Origin: Gallibacterium melopsittaci
Lineage (GTDB): Bacteria; Pseudomonadota; Gammaproteobacteria; Enterobacterales; Pasteurellaceae
Direction: 5' to 3'
DNA length: 64,000 bases
NCBI RefSeq assembly: GCF_042433085.1
Contig: NZ_JBHLWA010000031.1
Location: forward strand, 1 to 64,000
Positions 45,491 to 54,185 of this stretch are shown here, piece by piece; positions within the stretch are counted from its first letter, which is position 1, and every line of letters starts with the position of its first letter. The notes under the pieces are model-generated. The model saw nothing but the letters and a program-made list of their open reading frames with translations. It made no database searches and was not told the DNA's origin. The translations under genes were made by a program, and so were the position numbers.

Positions 45491-47236
45491 ATGACAGAAC
45501 AAACTTTTATTTTAGGTAAAGATGCTGCCTTAGAAGATTCCATTGCTACCTTTCAACAAAAATTAAAAAACCTTGGTTTCAATATTGAAGAAGCCTCTTG
45601 GCTAAACCCTGTTCCTAATGTTTGGTCAGTACATATTCGTGATAAAGAGTGTCCACAATGTTTCTCTAATGGAAAAGGTGCTAGCAAAAAAGCCGCTTTA
45701 GCATCAGCATTAGGTGAATATTTTGAACGTCTTTCAACTAATTACTTTTTTTCTGATTATTACTTAGGTAAAGCAGTTGCCGAAGGAGAATTCGTTCACT
45801 ATCCAAGTGAAAAATGGTTCCCCATTGAAGATCCTAATTTGTTACCTGCGGGTATTTTAGATAACACACTATTAGATTATTTCGATCCAAACCAAGAGTT
45901 AACCCCAGATCTCTTAGTGGATATCCAATCAGGTAATCTTGATCGTGGTATCGTTGCCTTGCCTTATGTTCGACAATCAGACCAAAAAACAATTTATATT
46001 CCTCAAGCGATTATTAACAATTTATATGTTTCTAATGGGATGTCGGCAGGTAATACGATGTTTGAAGCACGAGTACAAGGATTATCTGAAGTCTTCGAAC
46101 GCTACGTTAAAAACAAAATTATTGCTGAGTCAATTAGTTTACCGTTAATTCCGACTGAAATTTTGGATAAATACCCTTCTGTACAAGCATCTATTGCTAA
46201 ATTAGAGGAAGAGGGATTCCCGATTTATGCGTTTGATGCTTCACTTGGCGGACAATATCCTGTTATTTGTGTTGTCTTATTCAATCGTAATAACGGTACT
46301 TGTTTTGCCTCTTTTGGTGCACATCCAAATTTTGCTGTTGCTTTAGAAAGAACGGTTACTGAATTATTACAAGGTAGAAGCCTTAAAGATCTTGATGTCT
46401 TTTCCCCACCATCATTCAATAATGAAGATGTAGCAGAACACGCTAACTTAGAAACACACTTTATTGATTCAAGTGGTTTAATTTCTTGGGATTTATTCAA
46501 GCAAGAAAGTGATTATGAATTTGTCCATTGGGATTTTTCTGGTACGACTGCTGAAGAATTTAATAATTTAATGGCACTGTTCCAGCGTGAAGAAAAAGAA
46601 GTCTATATTATGGATTATCAACATCTTGGTGTGTATGCGTGTCGTATTATTGTGCCAGGAATGTCTGATATTTATCCAGTCGATGATCTTATCTATGCTA
46701 ATAACAATATGGGAATGGATTGGCGAGAAATTTTATTGGATCTGCCAAACTTCCATCATGATGCTGAAACATATCAAGAGTTATTAGAAGAACTAGACGA
46801 TCAAGGTATCGATGATGCAACACGAGTTCGTGAGTTTATTGGTATCGTTGCACCGAAAAATACTAGCTGGCAAACCTTACGCATTGGTGAATTAAAATCT
46901 ATGCTCTATCTAGCTCTTGGTGATTTGGAAAATGCGTTAGAGTGGGCAACATGGACATATCAAATGAATAGTTCAATTTTTACTGCTGAACAAGCTAATT
47001 ATTATCGCACCTTAATCAGTAGCTTAGAATTATTCTTAGATGAAAACCGTGATCCTGAACAATATCGTGCGGTGTTTGAACGAATGTATGGTGAAAAAGC
47101 GGTTGAATTTGCGTGGAATGCAATTAATGGTGGTAACCCATTCTTCTTATTGCCTGCCAGCGATGAAACCCTAGCAAACTTCGCTGAACATCAAAAATTG
47201 TTACAGGCATATCAAAAACTACAACGTGCAAAATAA
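45491..47236 (+). CDS. ycaO: YcaO-domain protein
   Basis: Full-length orthologue of E. coli YcaO (581 versus 586 residues). YcaO enzymes use ATP to activate peptide amide backbones; in E. coli the protein has been linked to beta-methylthiolation of ribosomal protein S12. ATP-site segments are visible: ASALGEYFERLST, EARVQGLSEVFERYVKN and FGAHPNFAVALERTVTELLQGR. The C-terminal 130 residues are helical and TPR-like. In E. coli it is upstream of focA-pflB; here it stands alone between yfcH and bioB. No precursor peptide or cyclodehydratase partner is nearby, so a RiPP cluster is not supported. Confidence 0.93.
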   Translation: MTEQTFILGKDAALEDSIATFQQKLKNLGFNIEEASWLNPVPNVWSVHIRDKECPQCFSNGKGASKKAALASALGEYFERLSTNYFFSDYYLGKAVAEGEFVHYPSEKWFPIEDPNLLPAGILDNTLLDYFDPNQELTPDLLVDIQSGNLDRGIVALPYVRQSDQKTIYIPQAIINNLYVSNGMSAGNTMFEARVQGLSEVFERYVKNKIIAESISLPLIPTEILDKYPSVQASIAKLEEEGFPIYAFDASLGGQYPVICVVLFNRNNGTCFASFGAHPNFAVALERTVTELLQGRSLKDLDVFSPPSFNNEDVAEHANLETHFIDSSGLISWDLFKQESDYEFVHWDFSGTTAEEFNNLMALFQREEKEVYIMDYQHLGVYACRIIVPGMSDIYPVDDLIYANNNMGMDWREILLDLPNFHHDAETYQELLEELDDQGIDDATRVREFIGIVAPKNTSWQTLRIGELKSMLYLALGDLENALEWATWTYQMNSSIFTAEQANYYRTLISSLELFLDENRDPEQYRAVFERMYGEKAVEFAWNAINGGNPFFLLPASDETLANFAEHQKLLQAYQKLQRAK

Positions 47237-47245
47237 TCATTTATC

Positions 47246-47266
47246 GCCACACCATTAAGGTGTGGC
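47246..47266. terminator. Hairpin between convergent ycaO and bioB
   Basis: An 8-bp perfect stem (GCCACACC/GGTGTGGC) with a 5-nt loop lies 9 bp after the ycaO stop and 9 bp after the bioB stop on the other strand. It may terminate both; the U tracts are short. Confidence 0.55.
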
Positions 47267-47275
47267 ATCATTTAA

Positions 47276-48286
47276 TTAATTATCACTGTCCTTACGGTTC
47301 TCTAATATTTCGGGTACAAGATCTAATTTTGCCATTAACATTTGGTCATGATCTTCTTCATTATTGCCAGTAACTAATAATTTATCACCATAGAAAATTG
47401 AATTTGCACCTGCCATAAAACATAACGCTTGCATCGCTTCTGGCATTCTATGACGACCAGCCGAGAGACGTACATAGCTTTGTGGCATAGTAATTCTAGC
47501 AACCGCAATAGTACGTACAAATTCCGTCCAATCAAGCTCTTCCGCCTCCATCATTGGTGTGCCTTCTACTTTCACTAATTGGTTGATTGGTACAGATTCA
47601 GGTTGTGGATCTAAATTTGCCAAACTCGCAATTAAACCAGCTCTTTCTTTGCGAGTTTCATTCATCCCCACAATACCGCCACAACATACTTTTAAGCCAG
47701 CTTGACGCACTTTACCTAAGGTGCTAATCCGATCTTCAAAACGACGTGTACTAATCACATCCTCATAATGTTCTGGTGCAGTATCAATATTATGATTGTA
47801 ATAATCTAAGCCTGCCTCTTTTAGCTGTTCTGCCATACCATCTTGTAATAAACCAAACGTACCACAAGTTTCCAAACCAAGATCTTTTACTGCTTTAATA
47901 ATTGCCGATACTTTTTCAATATCTTTTGGTTTTGGTCCACGCCATGCAGCTCCCATACAGAAACGCCCTGCACCACGTTCTTTGGCAATTTTTGCTTTGG
48001 CAACAATATCCTCAATATCTAATAATTGTTCATTTTGTACGCCTGTTTGATAACGTGCCGATTGCGGACAATACCCACAATCCTCTGGACAACCGCCCGT
48101 TTTAATTGACATTAATGTCGAAAGTTGAATCGCTTGTGGATTAAAATGCTCACGATGAACTTGTGCCGCACGATAAACTAAATCAAGAAAAGGCGTTTCA
48201 AAAAGTGCTTCCACTTTACAAACAGACCAATACTCTACGCTTGGATGTGGGGTAACAGATGGAATTTGGATTGTTGTTGTAGTCAT
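47276..48286 (-). CDS. bioB: Biotin synthase
   Basis: Radical-SAM enzyme converting dethiobiotin to biotin. 336 residues (E. coli 346). The 4Fe-4S/SAM motif CPEDCGYC has its cysteines at 66, 70 and 73. The [2Fe-2S] and substrate region includes RFCMGAAWRGPK and YNHNIDTAPEHYEDV. It is alone here; no other bio genes are in the window and no clear BirA operator was found upstream. Confidence 0.95.
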   Translation of the reverse strand: MTTTTIQIPSVTPHPSVEYWSVCKVEALFETPFLDLVYRAAQVHREHFNPQAIQLSTLMSIKTGGCPEDCGYCPQSARYQTGVQNEQLLDIEDIVAKAKIAKERGAGRFCMGAAWRGPKPKDIEKVSAIIKAVKDLGLETCGTFGLLQDGMAEQLKEAGLDYYNHNIDTAPEHYEDVISTRRFEDRISTLGKVRQAGLKVCCGGIVGMNETRKERAGLIASLANLDPQPESVPINQLVKVEGTPMMEAEELDWTEFVRTIAVARITMPQSYVRLSAGRHRMPEAMQALCFMAGANSIFYGDKLLVTGNNEEDHDQMLMAKLDLVPEILENRKDSDN

Positions 48287-48421
48287 AATTTCTATCCTTT
48301 GTTATTGTCATTATTAATTTTTAGGGTTTATACAGGTTGGGACATTGTAGCCAACACCTTAAATCATTTTTGAATCAATTAAATAACCCACTTATGTGAT
48401 AAGGCAACAAAGTTCTCCATT

Positions 48422-49093
48422 CTAGCGACTGTTTGGTCTTTCTACCAAATAATTTTCAGAGATCATACCATTCTCAACCCTAATCACTCGATTCATAATG
48501 CCAATTACTTCACTTAATTGATGCGTAACCAACAATAAACAAAGTTGCTTTTCCTCACAAATTTTTGCTACTAATTCAACCATTTCTTGGCGTAATTCAG
48601 GATCAAGTGCCGAAAAAGGTTCATCTAATAATAAAATCGGACGATGCCGCAATAGTGTTCTTGCCAGTGCAACACGCTGTTTTTGCCCGCCTGACAAGGT
48701 ATCTGGTAAGCGATTTAAAAAATCTTGTAAACCAACTTGCTCTGCAACTAACTCTACCTGTTGCTGTTCATTTTTGGATAACGATAAACTGGGCTTAATG
48801 CCTAACGCAAGGTTTTGTGCAACAGTCAGATGATTAAATAAATTATTATCTTGAAACAACATTGATACAGGACGTTGATGTGGCTCAGTTTTAGTATGAT
48901 TTTCTCCATTTAACCAAATTTCCCCTTGTTGTGGGATTGCAAAGCCTGCAATTAAATTCAATAAAGTTGATTTTCCTGCTCCACTCGCCCCTACAATCGC
49001 CACTCGTTCTCCTGCAACTAATTGCAAATCAAAATACATCTCCATTGGTGGATAATCATATTTCACCTGTTGTAGATTAATTATGTTCATCAT
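48422..49093 (-). CDS. thiQ: Thiamine importer ATPase ThiQ
   Basis: ATPase of the ThiBPQ thiamine/TPP importer. 223 residues (E. coli 232). Walker A GASGAGKST, signature LSGGQKQRVALARTL and Walker B LLLDEPFSALDPE. It overlaps thiP by 17 bp. The start is either of two adjacent ATGs (49093 or 49090). Confidence 0.92.
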   Translation of the reverse strand: MMNIINLQQVKYDYPPMEMYFDLQLVAGERVAIVGASGAGKSTLLNLIAGFAIPQQGEIWLNGENHTKTEPHQRPVSMLFQDNNLFNHLTVAQNLALGIKPSLSLSKNEQQQVELVAEQVGLQDFLNRLPDTLSGGQKQRVALARTLLRHRPILLLDEPFSALDPELRQEMVELVAKICEEKQLCLLLVTHQLSEVIGIMNRVIRVENGMISENYLVERPNSR

Positions 49094-50672
49094 TTTGTTC
49101 CGTAAATAAGAAAATCACAAAGTAGAACAGCAACAAAATCATTGCCGTTACAGCCGCACCATCACTTTGATAATGTCCTAACTGACGATATAACAGCAAA
49201 GGCAATGAGATAAAACTATCATTACCAAACAACGCAATCGCAGTAAAATCGCCTAATGAAATCGCTGCCGCTAACGCAAATGCCACTCGCAATGGGCGGA
49301 TTAGTGTTGTTTTTTCAACAATTTGCCAACGTTGCCAGCCTCGTAAATTAAGCGAAAGGCAAAGCCGTTGATAATTCAACATATTGTTATAAAACGCGGG
49401 GGTAAGAAGTTGTAATACAAATGGCATTGCGACTAATGCATTACACAAGGCAACTAATAAAAATAGTAAGATCGTGTCAGCGGTAATTTCGCCTAATAAC
49501 AAGAATAGTCCTGTTGCCAATACTAATGTAGGTATCGCTAAAATAATGGTACCGATATTAAGCAATAACTGGCTAACTTTATGTCGTTCTCGCCAATAAA
49601 GTTGCCGTGTTGTCAGTAATAAAGCAATGCTTAATCCTAGCGATAACACGGCTGCGGTAGGTGCTAATAGTAAAGAAAATATTACTGCCTGCCACAATTC
49701 AGGTTGCAACAACTGCTGCCAAAACTGGCGTGCAGTGAGACCTGCAATGAGTGTTTCGAGTAATGGCATAGCAATAAATAGTATCGCAAGCAATAACACG
49801 AAATAATGCCAATAACGTTGTTTCTTATTAAGTGGCAAACGCCATTGTTCTTGATATTCACAGTTGGCTTGTTGATAACGAGCAAAACGGCTGTTTATCG
49901 TAAATAAGATAAAACAAAATATAAATTGTAAAATCGCTAATAATGCTGCCGTTTCAATATCAAAATCAAAGGTAATCGCTTGATAAATAGCGACTTCCAA
50001 TGTGGTATATTTTGGACCACCACCTAGCGTCAAAACGATTGTAAAACTGGTAAAACAAAGCAGGAAAATTAAGCCAAATAAGCTAAAGCAAACTGATCGA
50101 ATAAAAGGCAGTTCTACCCAGCGAAAAAAATGCCAATTCTGCACATTTAATTGTGCAGCTAATTTAAATTGTGATACAGGAAGTTGGCTTAAACGTTGGT
50201 GTAATACTTTGGCACTCAATGGAATATTGAAAAACAAGTGTGCCAATAAAATACCAGATAAACCATAAATATCAGGTAATTGTAGCTGGAAATGACGTAA
50301 CACTTGGTTAATCCAACCATTAAAACCATAAATGCCGATGATGCCAAAAATCGCTACTAATGCGGGTAACACATAAGTTAAGGAAAACAGTTTTAATAGT
50401 AAACTTTTGCCACGAAATTCTAAATAAAATAAAGCACGTGCAACCAGTAACCCAAAAAAGAGAGCTAGAATCGCAGATAACCCAGCTTGATAAAAACTGA
50501 ATCCAATCACTTGCCATAAATAACGATTTTCCAACAATGCTTTCCATTGTGAAAATTGACTATATTGCAGTAATTGCCAAAGGCTGCCGCCATAAATGAC
50601 GGCAAGCACAATTAATACAGTAATCCCCGAAAACAGGTAAGATGAACGGCTAATTTGACGCAGAAACTTCAT
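49077..50672 (-). CDS. thiP: Thiamine importer permease ThiP
   Basis: Fused two-domain permease of the thiamine ABC importer, 531 residues (E. coli 536), with about twelve membrane segments. Two EAA-type loops are visible (KLAAQLNVQNWHFFRWVELP and LCLSLNLRGWQRWQIVEKTT). It overlaps the last base of the thiB stop codon (TAATG), showing tight coupling. Confidence 0.93.
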   Translation of the reverse strand: MKFLRQISRSSYLFSGITVLIVLAVIYGGSLWQLLQYSQFSQWKALLENRYLWQVIGFSFYQAGLSAILALFFGLLVARALFYLEFRGKSLLLKLFSLTYVLPALVAIFGIIGIYGFNGWINQVLRHFQLQLPDIYGLSGILLAHLFFNIPLSAKVLHQRLSQLPVSQFKLAAQLNVQNWHFFRWVELPFIRSVCFSLFGLIFLLCFTSFTIVLTLGGGPKYTTLEVAIYQAITFDFDIETAALLAILQFIFCFILFTINSRFARYQQANCEYQEQWRLPLNKKQRYWHYFVLLLAILFIAMPLLETLIAGLTARQFWQQLLQPELWQAVIFSLLLAPTAAVLSLGLSIALLLTTRQLYWRERHKVSQLLLNIGTIILAIPTLVLATGLFLLLGEITADTILLFLLVALCNALVAMPFVLQLLTPAFYNNMLNYQRLCLSLNLRGWQRWQIVEKTTLIRPLRVAFALAAAISLGDFTAIALFGNDSFISLPLLLYRQLGHYQSDGAAVTAMILLLFYFVIFLFTEQNDEHN

Positions 50673-51670
50673 TATTTAGCCAAAGCATTCTGCCATACAG
50701 ATAACCAATTTTTTGTTTGTTGATGTGTGATATTTGTAGTGTCTATCGTCTTCTCGCTCAACACTTGCTGACGCAGTTGATCATAATGTGGTTCAATCTT
50801 GGCATCTGTTACCGCAAACATCACATTACTTTCACTAATTACTTTTTGTGCTTCAGAGCTAAGCAAGAATTGTAAGAATTGATCGGCTAACTTACCTTGT
50901 TTACTGCTTTTTAGCTTCGCTGCTACTTCAATTTGTAACACATTACCTTCGCTAAAGACTGTCGCTGCATAGTGATCATTTTTTTCATTTAATAAATGAT
51001 ATAGTGGAGAGGTGCGATAACTTAATACGAGATCACTCTCTCCTTTCAAAAATGCACCGTAAGTATCACTCCAACCTTTACCCACAGTAACAGTATGTTT
51101 CGCTAATGCTTGCCAAGCTGTTGCTACTTGATCTGCAGGATAAACTTGATTTAGCCAAAGTAATAAACCACGCCCTACTGAGCTAGTACGCGGATCTTGA
51201 TAGATGATGCGTAAATCTTGGCGTTCTACAAGTTCTTTTAAACTGGTTGGTGGATTCGTTAACTTCGTTTTATCATAAATAAAGGCATAACTACCGAAAT
51301 CATATGGAATGTATGTTTTGTTCTGCCACGTTACAGGTAATTTCAAACTAGTCAAATCCACTGTTGCTTGCGTAAATAATTTCGACTGTTCTGCTGCTTC
51401 AATCAGACTTTGATCTAATCCAATTACCACATCTGCTTTCGCTTTTTTCCCTTCTAAACGTAAACGATTAAACATCGTTACACTATTATCAAAAGCAATA
51501 AATTTCACATCACATTGGCACTGCTTCTCAAATAATTGTTCCAATTTTGGACCAGGTCCCCAATCAGAAGAAAAAGAATCATAAGTATAGATATTTAATG
51601 TGCTTGGATTGGCAAACGATGCTGTGCTAGCAGCAATAAATGCACTAGCAAGAATAATTTTTTTAAACAT
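50672..51670 (-). CDS. thiB: Thiamine-binding periplasmic protein ThiB
   Basis: Receptor for thiamine, TMP and TPP. 332 residues (E. coli TbpA 327). Signal peptide MFKKIILASAFIAASTASFA; family segments LNIYTYDSFSSDWGPGPKL, VIGLDQSLIEAAEQS and WQALAKHTVTVGKGWSDTYG. It is the first gene of thiBPQ and is controlled by the TPP riboswitch in its leader. Confidence 0.95.
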   Translation of the reverse strand: MFKKIILASAFIAASTASFANPSTLNIYTYDSFSSDWGPGPKLEQLFEKQCQCDVKFIAFDNSVTMFNRLRLEGKKAKADVVIGLDQSLIEAAEQSKLFTQATVDLTSLKLPVTWQNKTYIPYDFGSYAFIYDKTKLTNPPTSLKELVERQDLRIIYQDPRTSSVGRGLLLWLNQVYPADQVATAWQALAKHTVTVGKGWSDTYGAFLKGESDLVLSYRTSPLYHLLNEKNDHYAATVFSEGNVLQIEVAAKLKSSKQGKLADQFLQFLLSSEAQKVISESNVMFAVTDAKIEPHYDQLRQQVLSEKTIDTTNITHQQTKNWLSVWQNALAK

Positions 51671-51729
51671 AGATGATTTCCTATTTCATAACATAACTGC
51701 AATGAACAGGATTTTGAATAGCGATATGC

Positions 51730-51861
51730 TTCTCAAATCCCTCCGCTGCGACTAATCAGTTCAGGTTCGACGGGTATTATCTCAGCCTACTTGGTTATCA
51801 CATTTCTCGGTATCAACTGTCCGTGAAATTTAACAACCTTAATATGCACCCCGTTGAGAAC
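51730..51861 (-). promoter_or_regulatory. TPP (THI-box) riboswitch of thiBPQ
   Basis: On the minus strand the THI-box elements are in order: GGGGTGC, then GCTGAGATAATACCCGT, GAACCTGA and CGCAGCGGAGGGAT. The closing P1 helix is visible as TTCTCAA (51860-51854) pairing with TTGAGAA (51736-51730). About 60 nt separate it from the thiB ATG. TPP binding should reduce expression, probably at translation since no terminator hairpin was seen. Confidence 0.93.
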
Positions 51862-51868
51862 GGCGATT

Positions 51869-51897
51869 ACTATACGAGATTGCAGTAAATTAAACAA
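51869..51897 (-). promoter_or_regulatory. Promoter of the thiBPQ operon
   Basis: TTGTTT and TATAGT on the minus strand are spaced by 17 bp. Transcription would begin a few bases before the riboswitch P1 helix. The -35 lies 7 bp from the stop of the upstream AEC gene. Confidence 0.6.
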
Positions 51898-51903
51898 TAG
51901 TCA

Positions 51904-52836
51904 TTACATCCAATTTAATTGTTTCAAAATGACAATACCTACCGCAGAACTTACTATTGAGCCAATCGTTGTAATACCCACTATATTAGCAGCTGTCTTA
52001 GCATTACCACCCATACTGCGTACCATTGGATAACTTGCTGCCGCAACTGGTGTTGCACTCATTAAGAAAATAACACCTAAGCCAATGCCCTCTAATCCAC
52101 ATAACCGAGCAATCACGACTCTACCTAGGCTTGATTGAAAGGCTATCTTTGAAGAAGGATCCATACCTTTAAAATCCAAACTCGCACCAGTACAAAGCAA
52201 CGCTAATGGTAATGTCATGCGTGATAAATAATCGCCTGTACTAATCAATGATTTTGGAATAGTAAAACCAAATTTACTTATCACTAACGCTATCGCAATC
52301 GAGAGAATTAAAGGATTTTTAGCAATTTGGCGTAAAATATGTGAAAAGCTCGTTTTACCTGTACTTGATAATGAGCGACTTAAAGTGATAACTGCCAAAA
52401 TATTATATAAGATGGTGATTAATGCCGTGTAAACCGAAGCAGCGGCGATGCCACCTGTCCCATAAGCATTTGCACATAATGATAAACCGATAATACCACT
52501 ATTACCTCTAAAAATACCTTGTACAAAGGTACCTCGTTCCCGTTTATCTGCGACAAAACGAGCAGCGTATATTTCAGACAATAGGAATAAAATCAAACAA
52601 CCGACATATCCAGCAGTAATAATCTGTAATTGTGCACCGTAATCCGTTGGATGTTGCACAATACTTAAAAAAAGCAAAGCAGGTAACGTAATATTAAATA
52701 CTAATTTTGAACCTTGCTGACAAAATTGATCATTAACCATTCCAATTCGACGTAGATATACTCCTAAAAATAGCATTAAAATATTCGGCAAGGTAACGCT
52801 AATTGAGAACGAAATAGAGTTAAGGAAGCCTTCCAT
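51904..52836 (-). CDS. AEC-family membrane transporter
   Basis: Auxin-efflux-carrier-like permease (YfdV/MdcF type), 310 residues, with about ten membrane segments in two inverted halves. The first half begins LPNILMLFLGVYLRRIGMVN and includes LVFNITLPALLF; the second includes LPLALLCTGASLDF. Relatives move malonate, malate or other carboxylates, but the substrate cannot be assigned here. It lies upstream of the thi promoter on the same strand and is not itself under the riboswitch. Confidence 0.8.
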   Translation of the reverse strand: MEGFLNSISFSISVTLPNILMLFLGVYLRRIGMVNDQFCQQGSKLVFNITLPALLFLSIVQHPTDYGAQLQIITAGYVGCLILFLLSEIYAARFVADKRERGTFVQGIFRGNSGIIGLSLCANAYGTGGIAAASVYTALITILYNILAVITLSRSLSSTGKTSFSHILRQIAKNPLILSIAIALVISKFGFTIPKSLISTGDYLSRMTLPLALLCTGASLDFKGMDPSSKIAFQSSLGRVVIARLCGLEGIGLGVIFLMSATPVAAASYPMVRSMGGNAKTAANIVGITTIGSIVSSAVGIVILKQLNWM

Positions 52837-52988
52837 AGAAATATTCCTTATAATTAAACCACGAAAAAATTAATTGACTGAGATAGTATTTGAGAACAAA
52901 AAAAGTGGGAAAATCAATCAAACTACACTTCTTAGACTCTGCTTAACTATGTTACCACCACAATCATTGAAATACCTTAATTTTTTAG

Positions 52989-53018
52989 CTGACATAATTT
53001 CGTTATTCACTCTATACT
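52989..53018 (+). promoter_or_regulatory. Candidate promoter of msrAB
   Basis: CTGACA and TATACT are separated by 18 bp, 45 bp before the ATG. A GAGGAAA ribosome-binding site precedes the start. Confidence 0.5.
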
Positions 53019-53062
53019 AAACCTCTTCTTTAATATCTATACCTTTAAGAAACGAGGAAATT

Positions 53063-54046
53063 ATGTCAGATCTATCTATATCTCAAGTTAATACCACAAC
53101 ACAAATTGCACAAATTTACCTTGCTGGTGGTTGTTTTTGGGGATTAGAAGCCTATTTTGCTCAAATTGGTGGCGTATTAGATGCAGAATCAGGTTACGCT
53201 AATGGTCCAACCACAAACCCAAGTTATCAAGAGGTTTGTCGTGGTAGCGGGCATGCAGAAACAGTAAAGATCACCTATGATCCTCAACAGCTTTCCTTAA
53301 AAACTATTCTTGAATATTATTTTCGTGTAATTGATCCAACCAGTTTAAATAAACAAGGTGCTGATCAAGGTGTCCAATATCGTACAGGGATTTATTATAT
53401 TGAACCTGCACAACAAGAGATTATTCAACAAGCCTTAAATAATGAACAAATTAAATGGCAACAACCTTTGGTCGTAGAGGTTCAACCATTAGAAAACTTT
53501 TATGCGGCTGAAGAATATCATCAAGATTATTTAGCTAAAAATCCAAATGGTTATTGTCATATTGATCTCAGTAAAGCTGACGATGTGATTATCAATGCCA
53601 ATCAATATCACAAACCAGACTTACAACAAATCAAGCAAAACTTGAACGCTGAATCTTATCAAATAATCCAACAAGCAGGTACAGAACGCCCATTTACCAA
53701 CCAATATTGGAATTTTTTTGAAGCTGGTTTATATGTAGATATTATTAGTGGCGAACCGCTCTTCTCGTCTTCTGATAAATTCCCATCTGAATGTGGATGG
53801 CCAAGTTTTAGCAAACCAATTTCCTCTGATGTTGTAACCTACCAGCAAGATACTAGTCATGGCATGGTACGTACTGAAGTGCGTTCACGTGTCGCTGATG
53901 CGCATTTAGGACATGTATTTGAAGATGGTCCTCAAGAAAATGGTGGTTTACGTTATTGCATTAATAGTGCTGCATTACGCTTTATTCCATTAGATCAGTT
54001 AGCCAGCGAAGGCTATGCGTTTTTATATAAAAGGATCACAAAATAA
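53063..54046 (+). CDS. msrAB: Fused methionine sulfoxide reductase MsrA-MsrB
   Basis: Repairs both S- and R-methionine sulfoxide. 327 residues. The MsrA domain (about 15-170) has catalytic Cys24 in GGCFWGLEAYF. The MsrB domain (about 185-325) has the catalytic Cys in GGLRYCINSAALRF and a Cys in CGWPSF. The two CxxC zinc pairs of many MsrB proteins are absent (GLYVDIIS and RSRVADAHLGH instead). There is no signal peptide, so it is predicted to be cytoplasmic, unlike the secreted or membrane-linked forms in Neisseria. Confidence 0.93.
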   Translation: MSDLSISQVNTTTQIAQIYLAGGCFWGLEAYFAQIGGVLDAESGYANGPTTNPSYQEVCRGSGHAETVKITYDPQQLSLKTILEYYFRVIDPTSLNKQGADQGVQYRTGIYYIEPAQQEIIQQALNNEQIKWQQPLVVEVQPLENFYAAEEYHQDYLAKNPNGYCHIDLSKADDVIINANQYHKPDLQQIKQNLNAESYQIIQQAGTERPFTNQYWNFFEAGLYVDIISGEPLFSSSDKFPSECGWPSFSKPISSDVVTYQQDTSHGMVRTEVRSRVADAHLGHVFEDGPQENGGLRYCINSAALRFIPLDQLASEGYAFLYKRITK

Positions 54047-54082
54047 GAGATTTTATGCTAAGGCAAGCGTCAATATTAATTA

Positions 54083-54095
54083 TGAATATAATTCA
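54083..54095. promoter_or_regulatory. MetR-type site upstream of metF
   Basis: TGAATATAATTCA fits the MetR consensus TGAA-N5-TTCA exactly and is the centre of a longer imperfect palindrome (about 54074-54102). It lies about 90 bp upstream of metF. MetR is known to act on met genes including metF in enteric bacteria. Confidence 0.6.
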
Positions 54096-54154
54096 TATTA
54101 ATTCTGAAAATTATTAAATTGACGCAATTTAAAAATCTCCCTATTTTAATGTTT

Positions 54155-54170
54155 AGACGGCTAAACATCT
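54155..54170. promoter_or_regulatory. Tandem MetJ boxes of metF
   Basis: Two adjacent 8-bp units, AGACGGCT and AAACATCT, match the met box AGACGTCT at 7 of 8 and 5 of 8 positions. They lie just 16 bp before the metF ATG, placing them to block transcription of metF when S-adenosylmethionine is plentiful. Confidence 0.75.
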
Positions 54171-54185
54171 AAATAGGAGAATAAT

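Noticed and set aside
45491..48286. A RiPP biosynthesis cluster around the YcaO gene
   Set aside because: The protein is the E. coli-type housekeeping YcaO; no precursor peptide, dehydrogenase, protease or exporter gene is adjacent.
48287..48421. Possible BirA operator upstream of bioB
   Set aside because: Half-site-like words (GGTTTATAC, TTGTAGCCA) are present, but in the wrong order and poorly matched.
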